From the NCBI GenBank assembly GCA_029259745.1, contig JAJDEO010000063.1, positions 398,475 through 462,474 on the forward strand: a stretch of DNA of 64,000 bases, written 5' to 3'. A program made the translations under genes and the position numbers. The DNA comes from Planctomycetota bacterium. Its GTDB lineage: Bacteria; Planctomycetota; B15-G4. Position 1 is the stretch's first letter, and each line of letters starts with the position of its first letter. Positions 46,072 to 54,743 of this stretch are shown here, in pieces. The notes under the pieces were generated by a model. That model did not search any database. It was not told the DNA's origin and worked only from the letters and a program-made list of their open reading frames with translations.

Positions 46072-46763
46072 TTGGACATGGGCCGTGCGAGGTTGGGGAT
46101 CGTGCCGGGCGGATGGGCGCCCTTCGAGTTGGGTTGGAGCCAGTGGATCAGGTCGGTGATCTGCTGGGGCCCCGCGGTTGCGGGAACGGTGCCCCACCAG
46201 CCGTAGGGTTCATTGCCCATGAGCAGGAACCCCAGGTGCGAGTTGAGGTCCGTGCCGAAGTCCGGCTCTTCGGGGTCGTAGAAGCCGAGGTTGTCGCGCA
46301 GCGTGTGAATATCGCGCGGACTTCCGGTCAGGAAAGTCCAGCCAGGACCGATGCCGTACTGCTCGACGTAGTCAGCGAGGACTTCGGGCGTATCGGTGCT
46401 GGGGCGCAGCGTGATCGAGTACATGTGGACGTCTTTGCCGGCACGCTCGCCGAGTCTTTTTTGAACCTGCACGAGGTTCGCGGTTGCCGTCGGTCAGAAC
46501 TCGAGGCAGCCGCAGTACATGAAGTTGAGCGCGACGACTTTGCCTTTGATCAGGTCGTCGTAGAACTTGACCGTGCGTCCGTCGTGCGTTTGCAGCTCGA
46601 TGTTCGGGAAGCGGTCACCCCAGCGGCGGTTCTCGTCGTCGAGGACCTCGAAGTTCGCCTGGGTGGTTGCCTTGCTCGCCGGAGCACTGGCGAGGTGGTT
46701 GACGAAGACGAGCCCTGCGCCACCGAGGACGACGCCAGCCGCTATCGGAATCCAACTCTTCAT
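46068..46763 (-). CDS. SCO1/SenC-family copper protein with in-frame TGA at the second metal-site Cys (candidate selenoprotein)
   Basis: Read through TGA 46496-46494 the gene gives 231 residues from the ATG at 46763. An N-terminal anchor (IPIAAGVVLGGAGLVFV) is followed by the thioredoxin-like SCO fold: FPNIELQTHDGRTVKFYDDL, VVALNFMYCGCLEF-UGA-PTATANLVQVQ, MYSITLRPSTDTPEVL and NSHLGFLLMGN. SCO proteins bind copper through CxxxC and a distal His; here C86-L-E-F-U90-P and H176 occupy those places, giving CxxxU. A SECIS-like hairpin begins 14 nt after the UGA. Both halves are needed for one fold. It lies in an operon with a multicopper oxidase that has the same kind of interruption. A Cys-to-stop mutation is the alternative. 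Confidence 0.85.
46463..46479 (-). promoter_or_regulatory. Candidate bacterial SECIS hairpin in the SCO gene
   Basis: gaaccu-cgugc-agguuc: perfect 6-bp stem and a 5-nt loop with GU at positions 2-3. The loop begins 20 nt after the UGA, and its sequence is identical to the loop of the hairpin in the multicopper oxidase gene. Confidence 0.75.
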
Positions 46764-46787
46764 GATGCACGTTGCCTTGAATGAGGA

Positions 46788-46825
46788 ACCGCTCGCCACC
46801 GCAACGCGTTGCGGTGGCGAGCGGT
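46788..46825. terminator. Perfect 38-nt palindrome upstream of the SCO gene
   Basis: accgctcgccaccgcaacg is followed directly by its exact complement (two 19-nt arms, no spacer). It stands 24 nt before the SCO start codon and about 195 nt after the multicopper oxidase stop. It could be a factor-independent terminator or attenuator, an RNA processing/stability hairpin, or a protein-binding site. No T-run follows. Confidence 0.6.
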
Positions 46826-47019
46826 CATGATCCTACGCCTCGCAGCTCGCGGCAAAGTCATTCCGTTCGTGGCGGCGCCCTCCGAGCCGATCTCAGCGTT
46901 GCCAGGCGTCGACGAGTCGTCAAAAAACTCGACTGTGGCCTGGGCGCCTGAATCTCGTTTCAGAGGACACCACCACGAACGAAAGCGTTTTCACCACGTA
47001 CTGCTGAGAACCGAAGAAC

Positions 47020-49395
47020 TCAGTTCTCGGGCGCGACGATCTCCCACGTTCCCAACATCGCGTGATCTTCATGCACGGTGTTGTGGCAGTGGATGGGGTA
47101 GCGACCGACGAAGTCACGGAAGCGAAGCACGATCTCGAGCGAATCGCCCGGACCAAGGAGTGTGACGTCCTTTCGACCGCGCTCATGCGAGGCCGGCTTC
47201 TTTCCGTTGCGCTTGATGATCTGGTGCTCTTCGACGTGGATGTGGACTGGATGCTCCCAGTCCGTCGACGTGTTCTCGAGGAACCAGCGCTCGGCAGTGC
47301 CCTGCGTCACGGTGTGCAGCACGGTGTTGACGTCGAAGGGCAGGCCGTTGATCGTCCAGATGCCGTTGTCGTTGTCGAAGACGAACGTCTTCTCGGCAAC
47401 GATTTCCGACTCCTTGATCTTCGGGATCGTGCGGAACTTCTTCGGCACCTTGCTGTTGTCGGGTCCACTCAGCTCTTTGACGATGAACTTCATCAACTGA
47501 GGTGACTCGGCCGGCTTCAGGGTCGTACCCGTCGCCTTCTTCCCGCTGAACTGGTCGGCCATGTTGACGAGGAACAACTCGTCACCGACGTCGTACTTCG
47601 AGAAGTCGAAAACGACGTCGACGCGTTCGGCGACCGTGATGTGAACACTCTTGCGCTTCAACGTCTTCGGCAGGAGGTTCCCATCGTTGGCGATCATCAG
47701 AAGCTTCTCAGTCTTCTTCTTCTTGCCGTTCCAGATGCCGAGTTCGTAAGCGCGCGACGGACCGACATTCAGCCAGCGGAAGCGGTACTTACGGGGTTCG
47801 ACTTCGAAGAACGGCTGGATCGCCATGTTGACGGTGTCGTACTCACCCAGGAAACCGTCCGTCTGGAAGATGTCCAAGAAGAGTGAGTGGTCGACGTCGT
47901 CGGTGAACGACTTGTCCGCGAACTGCATCGGCACGTCGTAATCGCCGCTCGGCAGGTGGAACGCGTCCGGGTTGGGATCGTTCTCATCGCCCGAGTCGAG
48001 CTCGTCGTAGAAGAACGCCATCCCCGTCAGGCCCTTGTAGGTGTTCTGGGCCGTGAAGTCGAAGCGGTGATCGTGGTACCAGAGCGTGTTGAGCGCTTCG
48101 CGCGCATCTTCCCCGGCCAGGAACATCGTGTAGTGATTGTCGTACGAAAAGCCCGGAGGGAAGAAGTTCACCGGGTTGCCGTCACTCTCCGTGGCCGTGT
48201 GGGCGTTGTGGAGGTGAACGGTGATCTCCGGCTTACCGAACGCGTACGGATCCTCACTCGGCGCCTCGGGCGGCAAGTTGTTGAGGAAGCGCACAAGGAT
48301 CGGTTCTCCGTAGTTCGCCTTGATCAGCGGACCCATCGGCAACCCGTCGAAGCCCCAGACCGTCGACGGCGGCAGATCCGGATGGAACTGGTGCGTCGTC
48401 TCGAACATGTCGATTTCGTAGAGACGTTGCGGCGGGAACTCGTCGTAGCGCTGGTGGTTCTCCGGAACAGGCATTGGGTCGAGGGACTCGACCGGCATGA
48501 GCGTGGGAGGGATCGGAAGCGCTTGAACGAACGGTGTGAGTGCGATGCTCTGCTTGTCGCAGAACTCACCCTCTTGTTGGAGACAGTTGAAGTTGTCGAA
48601 GAGCTCTTGGTCTTGCGGTCCGCCGCCTTCCTTCGCGGAGACGTGGACAGTAGCCGGGAATGCATCTGCTGCGATCGACCCCGCACGGGGGTCAGGAATG
48701 ATGGGTCAGGTCACCCATGGAGCACCCGAGGATCCATCCTCCGGGCGCGTCGCAAGCTCGATGAATCCGAGCGCTTCGAGTTCGTTGATCTCGGCGAGAC
48801 GGCGGATGACCGCCGTGCCATCCAAGTCGGTGCCGTTCAGGATCTTGAGTTCATCCTGCTTGGCGATGCCCTCGGGCGAGTTCTTTCCGGCGTCCGTCCA
48901 GCTCACGAACGTGATGCGCCAGAGGCCGAGAGGGTTGGCCGAGAGGTAGCCCGACGACGTGTCGAACATGTTGTCCTGGCGGCGGTTTGCCAACGCCGGA
49001 ACAAGCGGGACTCCGTCGGCCAGCGGGAAGATGAACGCCCGGAACTTCTCGGCGATCGCCTTCGCCTCGACACCGGCTTCATTGTCCAGGAAGGCTTCGG
49101 CGGGGACGAACGAGGGCGGCCCCGGGTAGAAGAGCATCGCGCCCGCTGAGTCGAAGCCGGTGTTGACCTCCGTGAGGCGCGTCTTGTTGCGCGTCTTGTC
49201 CTTCGACTTGCCCTTTGTCGCCTGTGGCGAATCGGGGGTCAGACGCAGGACAAGGAGATCGGGGTCAATCCCGTTCTTCTTGTACCAGCTGTCCTTGAAG
49301 TCGAACGGCGTGTCGAAGGGGAAACCCTGCGCGCTGACCATTCCGGCCAGCAAACAGAACACCCCCACGACGAGTCCGATTCGTCGTGCTGCCAT
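47020..49395 (-). CDS. Multicopper oxidase with in-frame TGA at codon 230 (candidate selenoprotein)
   Basis: From the ATG at 49395 (ribosome binding site aaaggaag) through TGA 48708-48706 to the stop at 47020: 791 residues. Signal peptide (GLVVGVFCLLAGMVSAQ), an N-terminal ~200-residue region of unknown fold, WVT-UGA-PIIPDP, then the cupredoxin domains. All copper motifs are present: HLHNAH (394-399), WYHDH (441-443), HPVHIH (715-720) and HCHNTVHEDHAM (769-780). No ATG occurs between the TGA and 48498, and that stretch is protein-like in the same frame (FNCLQQEGEFCDK). A SECIS-like hairpin follows the UGA. Alternative: two separate genes or a nonsense mutation, but the second part would lack export. 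Confidence 0.8.
48677..48693 (-). promoter_or_regulatory. Candidate bacterial SECIS hairpin in the multicopper oxidase gene
   Basis: gacccc-cgugc-gggguc: perfect 6-bp stem, 5-nt loop with GU at positions 2-3, loop beginning 18 nt after the UGA. Same stem length, loop length and loop sequence as in the SCO gene. Confidence 0.75.
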
Positions 49396-49727
49396 CGTTT
49401 TCACTTCCTTTCCAGAGCCCGGATCTCCGGGCGGCGTTCGCCTCGTGGATCTCGAACGCGGCCGTTCGATGCCCGATCAACGTGCGAGTCTTCGCTAACA
49501 ATCTCGTTGTACAGGGGCTTTTCGACCCCAACAAGAAGCGCGATTGAGCCTATGACAGGCCTCCGCAACGGGAGTGGATGTGGCGACCTGACCACATCGG
49601 CGGCTTTCGATCGAGAAACGGGCCATTAGCCCGTAATCACGGAACTCGGCCCGCGAGCGCACTTGCTCGACGATTCTCAGGAATCCGCAATATCCGAGCG
49701 TGCGGATGTTCCCGCCGCGGGGCGCGA
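49396..49727. promoter_or_regulatory. Leader region of the copper operon
   Basis: About 330 nt upstream of the multicopper oxidase start, downstream of the blue-copper gene on the same strand. A small hairpin, gcccgga/tccgggc, lies around 49417-49432 in the presumed 5' leader, and cgggc-catta-gcccg at about 49619-49633 may terminate the upstream gene. The promoter is not clear. Confidence 0.35.
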
Positions 49728-50459
49728 CTACTGCAGCGACATCTTCGCGGCGTTGGACAGTGAGGCGCCCTGGCTGGCCGTCGGATCTGCGATCGCCGTC
49801 TGCAGGTAGACGTCGACGCCGCTCGCGCCCGTCGGCACGACGAACGGCAGGACAAACTCGCCCGCGCTGTCCGTGACCAAGTTGATCGAGAGCAGGATCG
49901 GAACGGGCACGAGTGTGCCGCCCTTGAACGGCGCGCTGCCCTCCGAGAGACCCGCGAACAGGATCGCGACGCTGTCCGTGCTCGCGTTCTCGAGGCGGAT
50001 GTCAGCCGACGAGCTCGGCGTGAGGTCGCCCGTGCCGTAGAGCAGCGGTTCACCGAGCGCGCCGCCCTTCGCCGAGCCCTCGTTGCTCCACGGGCAGTTC
50101 ACGGTGATCGACCCGATCATCCCGAGCGAGAAGTGCGGCACGCAGGTGTAGTCGTAGACGTGGCCGTCGCGCGGGAACTCGAAGAGGAACTTCGTGTCGA
50201 AGGTGTGGAAGACGTCGTTGAGGATCAACGTGTAGTCGAAGGCCGGGTCGGGGCCCGGGGTTGCGCCCTCGGTCACCGTGTGGAAGCCGAAGTCCCAAAC
50301 CCACTGGACCTCGTCGCCGCACTCGATCGTGGTGTCCTGCGGAACGAAGGTGAGTCCGACCTGGTCGACGACGACGGTCGACTGAGCGTGCGTGCTGACG
50401 GTGAAGAGCAACACAGCGCCCGCGAGTTGGACGAACATCGAGCGGATGACGGACGGCAT
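49728..50459 (-). CDS. Plastocyanin-like blue copper protein with C-terminal extension
   Basis: 243 residues from the ATG at 50459 (strong ribosome binding site gggaggaa). Signal peptide ending near STHAQ. The cupredoxin domain has type 1 copper ligands H60 (WDFGFHTV) and C106, H109, M114 (YTCVPHFSLGMIG). The C-terminal ~110 residues (ADIRLENASTDSVAILFAGLSEG...) resemble the repeat type at the end of the secreted protein 39837-40904. Likely a periplasmic or extracellular electron carrier, possibly a redox partner of the multicopper oxidase next door. Confidence 0.85.
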   Translation of the reverse strand: MPSVIRSMFVQLAGAVLLFTVSTHAQSTVVVDQVGLTFVPQDTTIECGDEVQWVWDFGFHTVTEGATPGPDPAFDYTLILNDVFHTFDTKFLFEFPRDGHVYDYTCVPHFSLGMIGSITVNCPWSNEGSAKGGALGEPLLYGTGDLTPSSSADIRLENASTDSVAILFAGLSEGSAPFKGGTLVPVPILLSINLVTDSAGEFVLPFVVPTGASGVDVYLQTAIADPTASQGASLSNAAKMSLQ

Positions 50460-50804
50460 GGCGAGTTCCTCCCAGGGCCCGGCGCGTGCCGAGCGTCGAT
50501 CGTGGTCACGCCACCTCGGTGGGCGCGGTGCTGTTTCAGTGTGCCTCGATGTCGGGCAGTCTGCCGAAGATTCATGCCAGCGAGGCGTGGTGGACGGGGA
50601 CGCCGAGACGGCTTCGATCGGCCCCGAGCGGCTCGTCTGCGCCCGCAGGGGGGTGCCGAACGACACTCCCGATGCTCAACGAGGCGGGCCGTCGTCTCTG
50701 CGTCGACAGATGCCGATTCTCTTCCCCCTGCAGACGCAGCCACGGTTTCGCGACGAGCGTCCATGGATCACCCGGTCTGACCGGAGAATCCCCGCGTCTC
50801 AGTG
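50460..50804. other. Non-coding gap upstream of the blue-copper gene
   Basis: About 345 nt between the ApbE stop and the blue-copper start, both on the minus strand. Several short open frames overlap here but none has a ribosome binding site or recognisable product. Nothing further seen. Confidence 0.35.
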
Positions 50805-51812
50805 TTACCTGTCCTGAGCGAAGGTCGGAGACACGTCGATCGCCGTTCCGCTTGGTGTCAGACGCACGAGCCGGATGGCCGTGCCGTGCTCGGCGGCCGC
50901 GAAGACCTCGAAGGCCGCGAGCCCGAGGACGGTGGCTGCCGAGGCGGCGATGTCGGCCGTGATGGCGTCGCGGGCGATGGCCGTCGCGCCGACGGGTGGC
51001 GTGAGGGCTCGCCCGGTCGCGGGGTCGATGAGGTGGCTGTAGCGGACTCCGTCGAGCGTGAAGCCGCGCGCGAGGTCGCCCGACGTTGCGACGCCGCAGC
51101 GGCTCAACGTCCGGCGCAGCGGTGGTGACTCGGCGCCGATCGGGTCGGCGATCTCGACGTGCCAGCCGGCGCGACCGCGGGGCGGCTCGCCGATGGCGAG
51201 GTCGCCGCCGCCGTCGACCAGCGCGCGCGCGAAGCCGTGCTGGGTGAGGACGGCGAGGGCCTCGTCGAGCGCGTAGCCCTTGGCGATGGCACCGAAGTCG
51301 AAGCGCGCACCGACGACTTCGGAGCGCGCGGTGGATGCCTCGAGGTCGAGCGCGATGTGCTCGAGGCCTGACGCCGCAGCCGCGGTGCGCAGCTCCTCGG
51401 CGTCGGGCAGCTCGTCCTGACGTGCGGCGCGTCGCCAGAGTTTCGTGACGGCTCCGATGCTGACGTCGAAGGCCCCGCCCGTCGCGTCCCACGCCGCACG
51501 CGCGCGCGCGAGCAGTGCGAGCATCTCCGCGGACACCGGCACGGCGTGTCCGCGATCGAGCGCCCGGCCCAGGCGCGACGCCTCGCTGTCGTCGCGATAG
51601 TCGCTGAAGCGCGCGTCGATCGCAGCGATCCGCGCGAAGGCGGCATCGGCGGCCGCCTCGACGTCGCCCGCCCGGACCTCGTCGGCGTCCACGGAGATCA
51701 CGAACCACGTCCCCATGGCGGCTCGCTCGAAGCGCAGGGGCGCGGTCGCCGGCACGCGACACGCCGCGAGTCCCAGAGCCACCACGATGAAGATCCACGA
51801 GAAGCGCACCAT
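50805..51812 (-). CDS. apbE: ApbE-type FAD:protein FMN transferase, lipoprotein
   Basis: 335 residues. Lipoprotein signal MVRFSWIFIVVALGLAAC (lipobox LAAC). Core motifs: MGTWFVISVDA, FSDYRDDSEASRLGRA, GGAFDVSIGAVTKLW, DFGAIAKGYALDEAL, ALVDGGGDLAIG and YSHLIDPATGRAL, with D-x-x-TADIAASAATVLG (metal site). The family transfers FMN from FAD to Thr in exported flavoproteins such as Rnf/Nqr subunits. No flavoprotein target is in the window. Confidence 0.92.
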   Translation of the reverse strand: MVRFSWIFIVVALGLAACRVPATAPLRFERAAMGTWFVISVDADEVRAGDVEAAADAAFARIAAIDARFSDYRDDSEASRLGRALDRGHAVPVSAEMLALLARARAAWDATGGAFDVSIGAVTKLWRRAARQDELPDAEELRTAAAASGLEHIALDLEASTARSEVVGARFDFGAIAKGYALDEALAVLTQHGFARALVDGGGDLAIGEPPRGRAGWHVEIADPIGAESPPLRRTLSRCGVATSGDLARGFTLDGVRYSHLIDPATGRALTPPVGATAIARDAITADIAASAATVLGLAAFEVFAAAEHGTAIRLVRLTPSGTAIDVSPTFAQDR

Positions 51813-51890
51813 CCACGCATCGTGGCCGATCCGGCCGGGGCGTTACCATGGCGCCCCGCCCGCTCTTCTCTCTCCCGCCCGATCGACACG

Positions 51891-52988
51891 ATGACCCGAG
51901 CCCCGCTCCTCGTCGCTCTCGCAGCCGTTTTCGCGACGAACGCCGCGTCCCAGGAACCCGCCCTCGACCACGCCGCCGTCCCGGACGCCGACGTGCCCGC
52001 GGCCGTCGCTGCCGACGAGGCGTCGATGCAGGCCTACGACGAGATCGTCCCCGGCACGGACATCACCTTCGCGATGACGCCGATCCCCGGCGGCACGTTC
52101 ACGCTCGGCAGCCCGGAGACGGAATCCGACCGCGGCAGCGACGAGGGCCCGCAGGTCGACGTGACCATCGCGCCCTTCTGGATGGCGAGCACCGAGACGA
52201 CCTGGGACGCCTATCACGTCTTCATGCTGCGTCTCGACACCGAGGCTCGCGCCGCCGAGCGCGGTGAAGACGCCGAACAGGACGCCTGGGCCGACGCGGT
52301 CAGTCGCCCGACGCCGCCCTACGTCCCGATGGACTTCGCGATGGGGGTCGAGGGATTTCCAGCGATCTCGATGACGCAGTTCGGCGCGCGCACGTTCACG
52401 AAGTGGCTGTCGATGAAGACGGGCCGCTTCTATCGCCTGCCGACGGAGGCCGAGTGGGAGTACGCCTGCCGCGCGGGCACGACGACACGCTGGTCGTTCG
52501 GCGACGACCCGGCGGGCCTCGACGATCACGCCTGGCACCGCGGCAACTCCGACGGCAAGTACCAGCTCGTCGGGACGAAGGCGCCGAACCCGTGGGGGCT
52601 CCACGACATGCACGGCAACGTCGCCGAGTGGGTGCTCGACGGACATTCAAAGAACGCCTACGCCGAATGGTCCGAGAGCGCAACGGCGGCGATCAACCCG
52701 ATCTCCTGGCCGACGAAAGAGTTTCCGCGCGTCGTCCGTGGCGGAAGTTGGGATGACGACCCGAAGCGCCTTCGTTCGGCGGCCCGCCGGCGCTCACTGT
52801 CGAGTTGGAAAGCGCGCGATCCGCAGATCCCGAAGAGCATCTGGTACCTCACGAATGCCCCGTTCCTCGGCTTCCGCGTCGTGCGACCGCTCGTCGAACC
52901 TTCGGCCGAAGAGAAGGCCCGTGCGTGGGATGCCGATCTGTCGTTCATCCGTGCGATCGAGCAACGGCAGCGTGGCGGCGGGAACTGA
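51891..52988 (+). CDS. Secreted SUMF1/formylglycine-generating-enzyme-like protein
   Basis: 365 residues with signal peptide MTRAPLLVALAAVFATNAASQ. The FGE-sulfatase domain runs from about 58 to 345: FAMTPIPGGTFTLGSPETE, WMASTETTWDAY, FTKWLSMKTGRFYRLPTEAEWEYACRAGT, NPWGLHDMHGNVAEWVLDG, RVVRGGSWDDDPKRLRSAARR and LGFRVVRPL. The Cys pair needed for sulfatase activation is absent from the GGSWDDDPKRLRSAARR region, so it is probably a non-sulfatase member (regulatory or other oxidase role). It is divergent from apbE. Confidence 0.85.
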   Translation: MTRAPLLVALAAVFATNAASQEPALDHAAVPDADVPAAVAADEASMQAYDEIVPGTDITFAMTPIPGGTFTLGSPETESDRGSDEGPQVDVTIAPFWMASTETTWDAYHVFMLRLDTEARAAERGEDAEQDAWADAVSRPTPPYVPMDFAMGVEGFPAISMTQFGARTFTKWLSMKTGRFYRLPTEAEWEYACRAGTTTRWSFGDDPAGLDDHAWHRGNSDGKYQLVGTKAPNPWGLHDMHGNVAEWVLDGHSKNAYAEWSESATAAINPISWPTKEFPRVVRGGSWDDDPKRLRSAARRRSLSSWKARDPQIPKSIWYLTNAPFLGFRVVRPLVEPSAEEKARAWDADLSFIRAIEQRQRGGGN

Positions 52989-53039
52989 CCGTCCCGACGC
53001 GCTACCATTCGCGCTCGCGCCAGGAATCTCGGGGACATC

Positions 53040-54743
53040 ATGACAGGCGGTACGCTCACGTCTTCGGAACGCAGACTCGAAGTGCTGCAGTTCGCCGCCG
53101 AACTCGAGGAGCAGATCGAGGGTGTTCGCGGTTCGGACAAGGCGCAGAAGATCGCGCTGCGTCTGGTGCGTGACTTCTTCGACGCCGACGACGCGTGCAT
53201 CGTCGTCAGCCGGCCCGGGGGGCAGACACCTGAGCCGCGGTTGATGATCCCGCAGGGCGTTCACTGGGACGACGTCGTTGTGCGCTACCTCGCCCCGCGC
53301 CGCCGCCCCAAACTCCCGCCGACGTTGCTCGTCGGAACGATCGAACGGCGCGGACGTCGTTGGGGGCATCTCGTGCTGCGCACCGACGGCGCGTTCCCGG
53401 CGACCTCACACGCGGAGATCAAGCAGGTCGCGCGTTCGCTTTCCCGTGCGATCCAGGCGCTCGATCGGGACCGCATCACGGATGTCCGTTCGCGCATCGA
53501 TCGCAAGATCATGGCGCAGATCCGTCCCGAAGATCTCTTCTATCAGATCCTCCACGGGCTCCGGCAACTCACGCGCTACGACCACTCGTCGTCGATCCTG
53601 ACCTTCGACGACGAGACACGCACGCTGCAGCTCGTCGCCGACCAGATCGCCTACCGCAAGGGCAAGAGTGATCGCGTCGGCAAGACCTGCGTGCTCGACG
53701 AAGAGACGTCGGCGCTGCTCGGGCGCGGCGAGGTGTTCGGGTTCGATCGCTCCAAGGGTGGGTGGACGCCGTGGCTCGGTGGCGGCGGGCTCACGCTCGC
53801 CGAGGCGCTCGACTTCGATGCCGGCGACGACGGAGTTCGCGATGGGGCGCTGCTGTGTGCGCCGCTCATCTCGCGTGACGGCGTGCTCGCCGTGATTCGC
53901 ATCGCGTCGATCCACGCAGGCACGTTCGGGCACTACGAGGCCGCTGCGCTGCGGCGTTTCCTGCCGCTCGCCGCCATTGCGATTCGCACGCAGCGCCGTA
54001 CCGCGTCCCTCGAGGAGGGCATGATGGCGGCCGAGAAGAAGCACATGATGGCGAACCTCGCGCGCGGCGTGTCGCACGACGTCAACAACGCGCTCGGTGC
54101 GATCTTGCCGCTCGTGCAGCAGATGCGCATCGACATCCGCGAAGGCGTGCGGCCCATCGACCAACTCGTGCCGCTGCTGTCCGACGACCTCAACTCGATC
54201 GAAGAGTCGGTGCGCGTCTGTCGGCGCATCTTCGGCGGCATGCTCACGTTTGCGCGCGGGTCGGCGAAGCACATCGGGCAGGGCGACGTGACCCAGGCTG
54301 TCGAGGTGACGCTGTCGATCCTCGACGAGAGCATGCGTCGCTCGCGCGTCTCCGTGCGGCGTGTGATTCCCGCTGATCTTCCGCGCATCCACGGCGCTCA
54401 GGGCGAGCTCGAGCAGTTGATCCTGAATCTCACGACGAACGCGCGCGATGCGATGCCGGAGGGCGGCGAACTCGTCATCGAAGCCAAGCGTGCGAACGAG
54501 AGCGACGTCGAGCTGAGCATCCGCGACACCGGTGAAGGGATCTGCCCTGCCGACCTCTCGCGCATCCACGAACCGTTCTTCTCGACGCGGCGGCACGGCA
54601 ACGGACTCGGCCTCTCGATCTGTCGTTCGATCGTCTGGCACATGGGAGGCACGATGGCGATCGACAGCACCGAAGGCAGCGGCACGTGCGTCACCGTGAC
54701 GCTGCCCACGATCGCAGGCTCGGGGCGCGGAGAACGTCCATGA
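53040..54743 (+). CDS. GAF-containing sensor histidine kinase
   Basis: 567 residues, no membrane helix. Residues ~20-320 form two GAF-like regions (ADDACIVVSRP...; RPEDLFYQILHGLRQLTRYDHSSSILTFD...). The H-box is ANLARGVSHDVNNALGAILPLVQQM, and the ATPase domain has LILNLTTNARDAMPEGG (N-box), IRDTGEGICP (G1) and GNGLGLSICRSIV (G2). A cytosolic sensor. Its stop overlaps the start of the response-regulator gene by 4 nt, so the two form a signalling pair. Confidence 0.9.
   Translation: MTGGTLTSSERRLEVLQFAAELEEQIEGVRGSDKAQKIALRLVRDFFDADDACIVVSRPGGQTPEPRLMIPQGVHWDDVVVRYLAPRRRPKLPPTLLVGTIERRGRRWGHLVLRTDGAFPATSHAEIKQVARSLSRAIQALDRDRITDVRSRIDRKIMAQIRPEDLFYQILHGLRQLTRYDHSSSILTFDDETRTLQLVADQIAYRKGKSDRVGKTCVLDEETSALLGRGEVFGFDRSKGGWTPWLGGGGLTLAEALDFDAGDDGVRDGALLCAPLISRDGVLAVIRIASIHAGTFGHYEAAALRRFLPLAAIAIRTQRRTASLEEGMMAAEKKHMMANLARGVSHDVNNALGAILPLVQQMRIDIREGVRPIDQLVPLLSDDLNSIEESVRVCRRIFGGMLTFARGSAKHIGQGDVTQAVEVTLSILDESMRRSRVSVRRVIPADLPRIHGAQGELEQLILNLTTNARDAMPEGGELVIEAKRANESDVELSIRDTGEGICPADLSRIHEPFFSTRRHGNGLGLSICRSIVWHMGGTMAIDSTEGSGTCVTVTLPTIAGSGRGERP

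Noticed and set aside
48498..49404. Treating the multicopper oxidase as two genes (48706-49404 and 47020-48498)
   Set aside because: Both parts share one frame, the second lacks an export signal and start site, the stretch between is protein-like, and a SECIS-like hairpin follows the TGA.
52700..52850. SUMF1-type protein as an active sulfatase-activating enzyme
   Set aside because: The Cys pair required in the C-terminal motif is missing, and no sulfatase gene is nearby.
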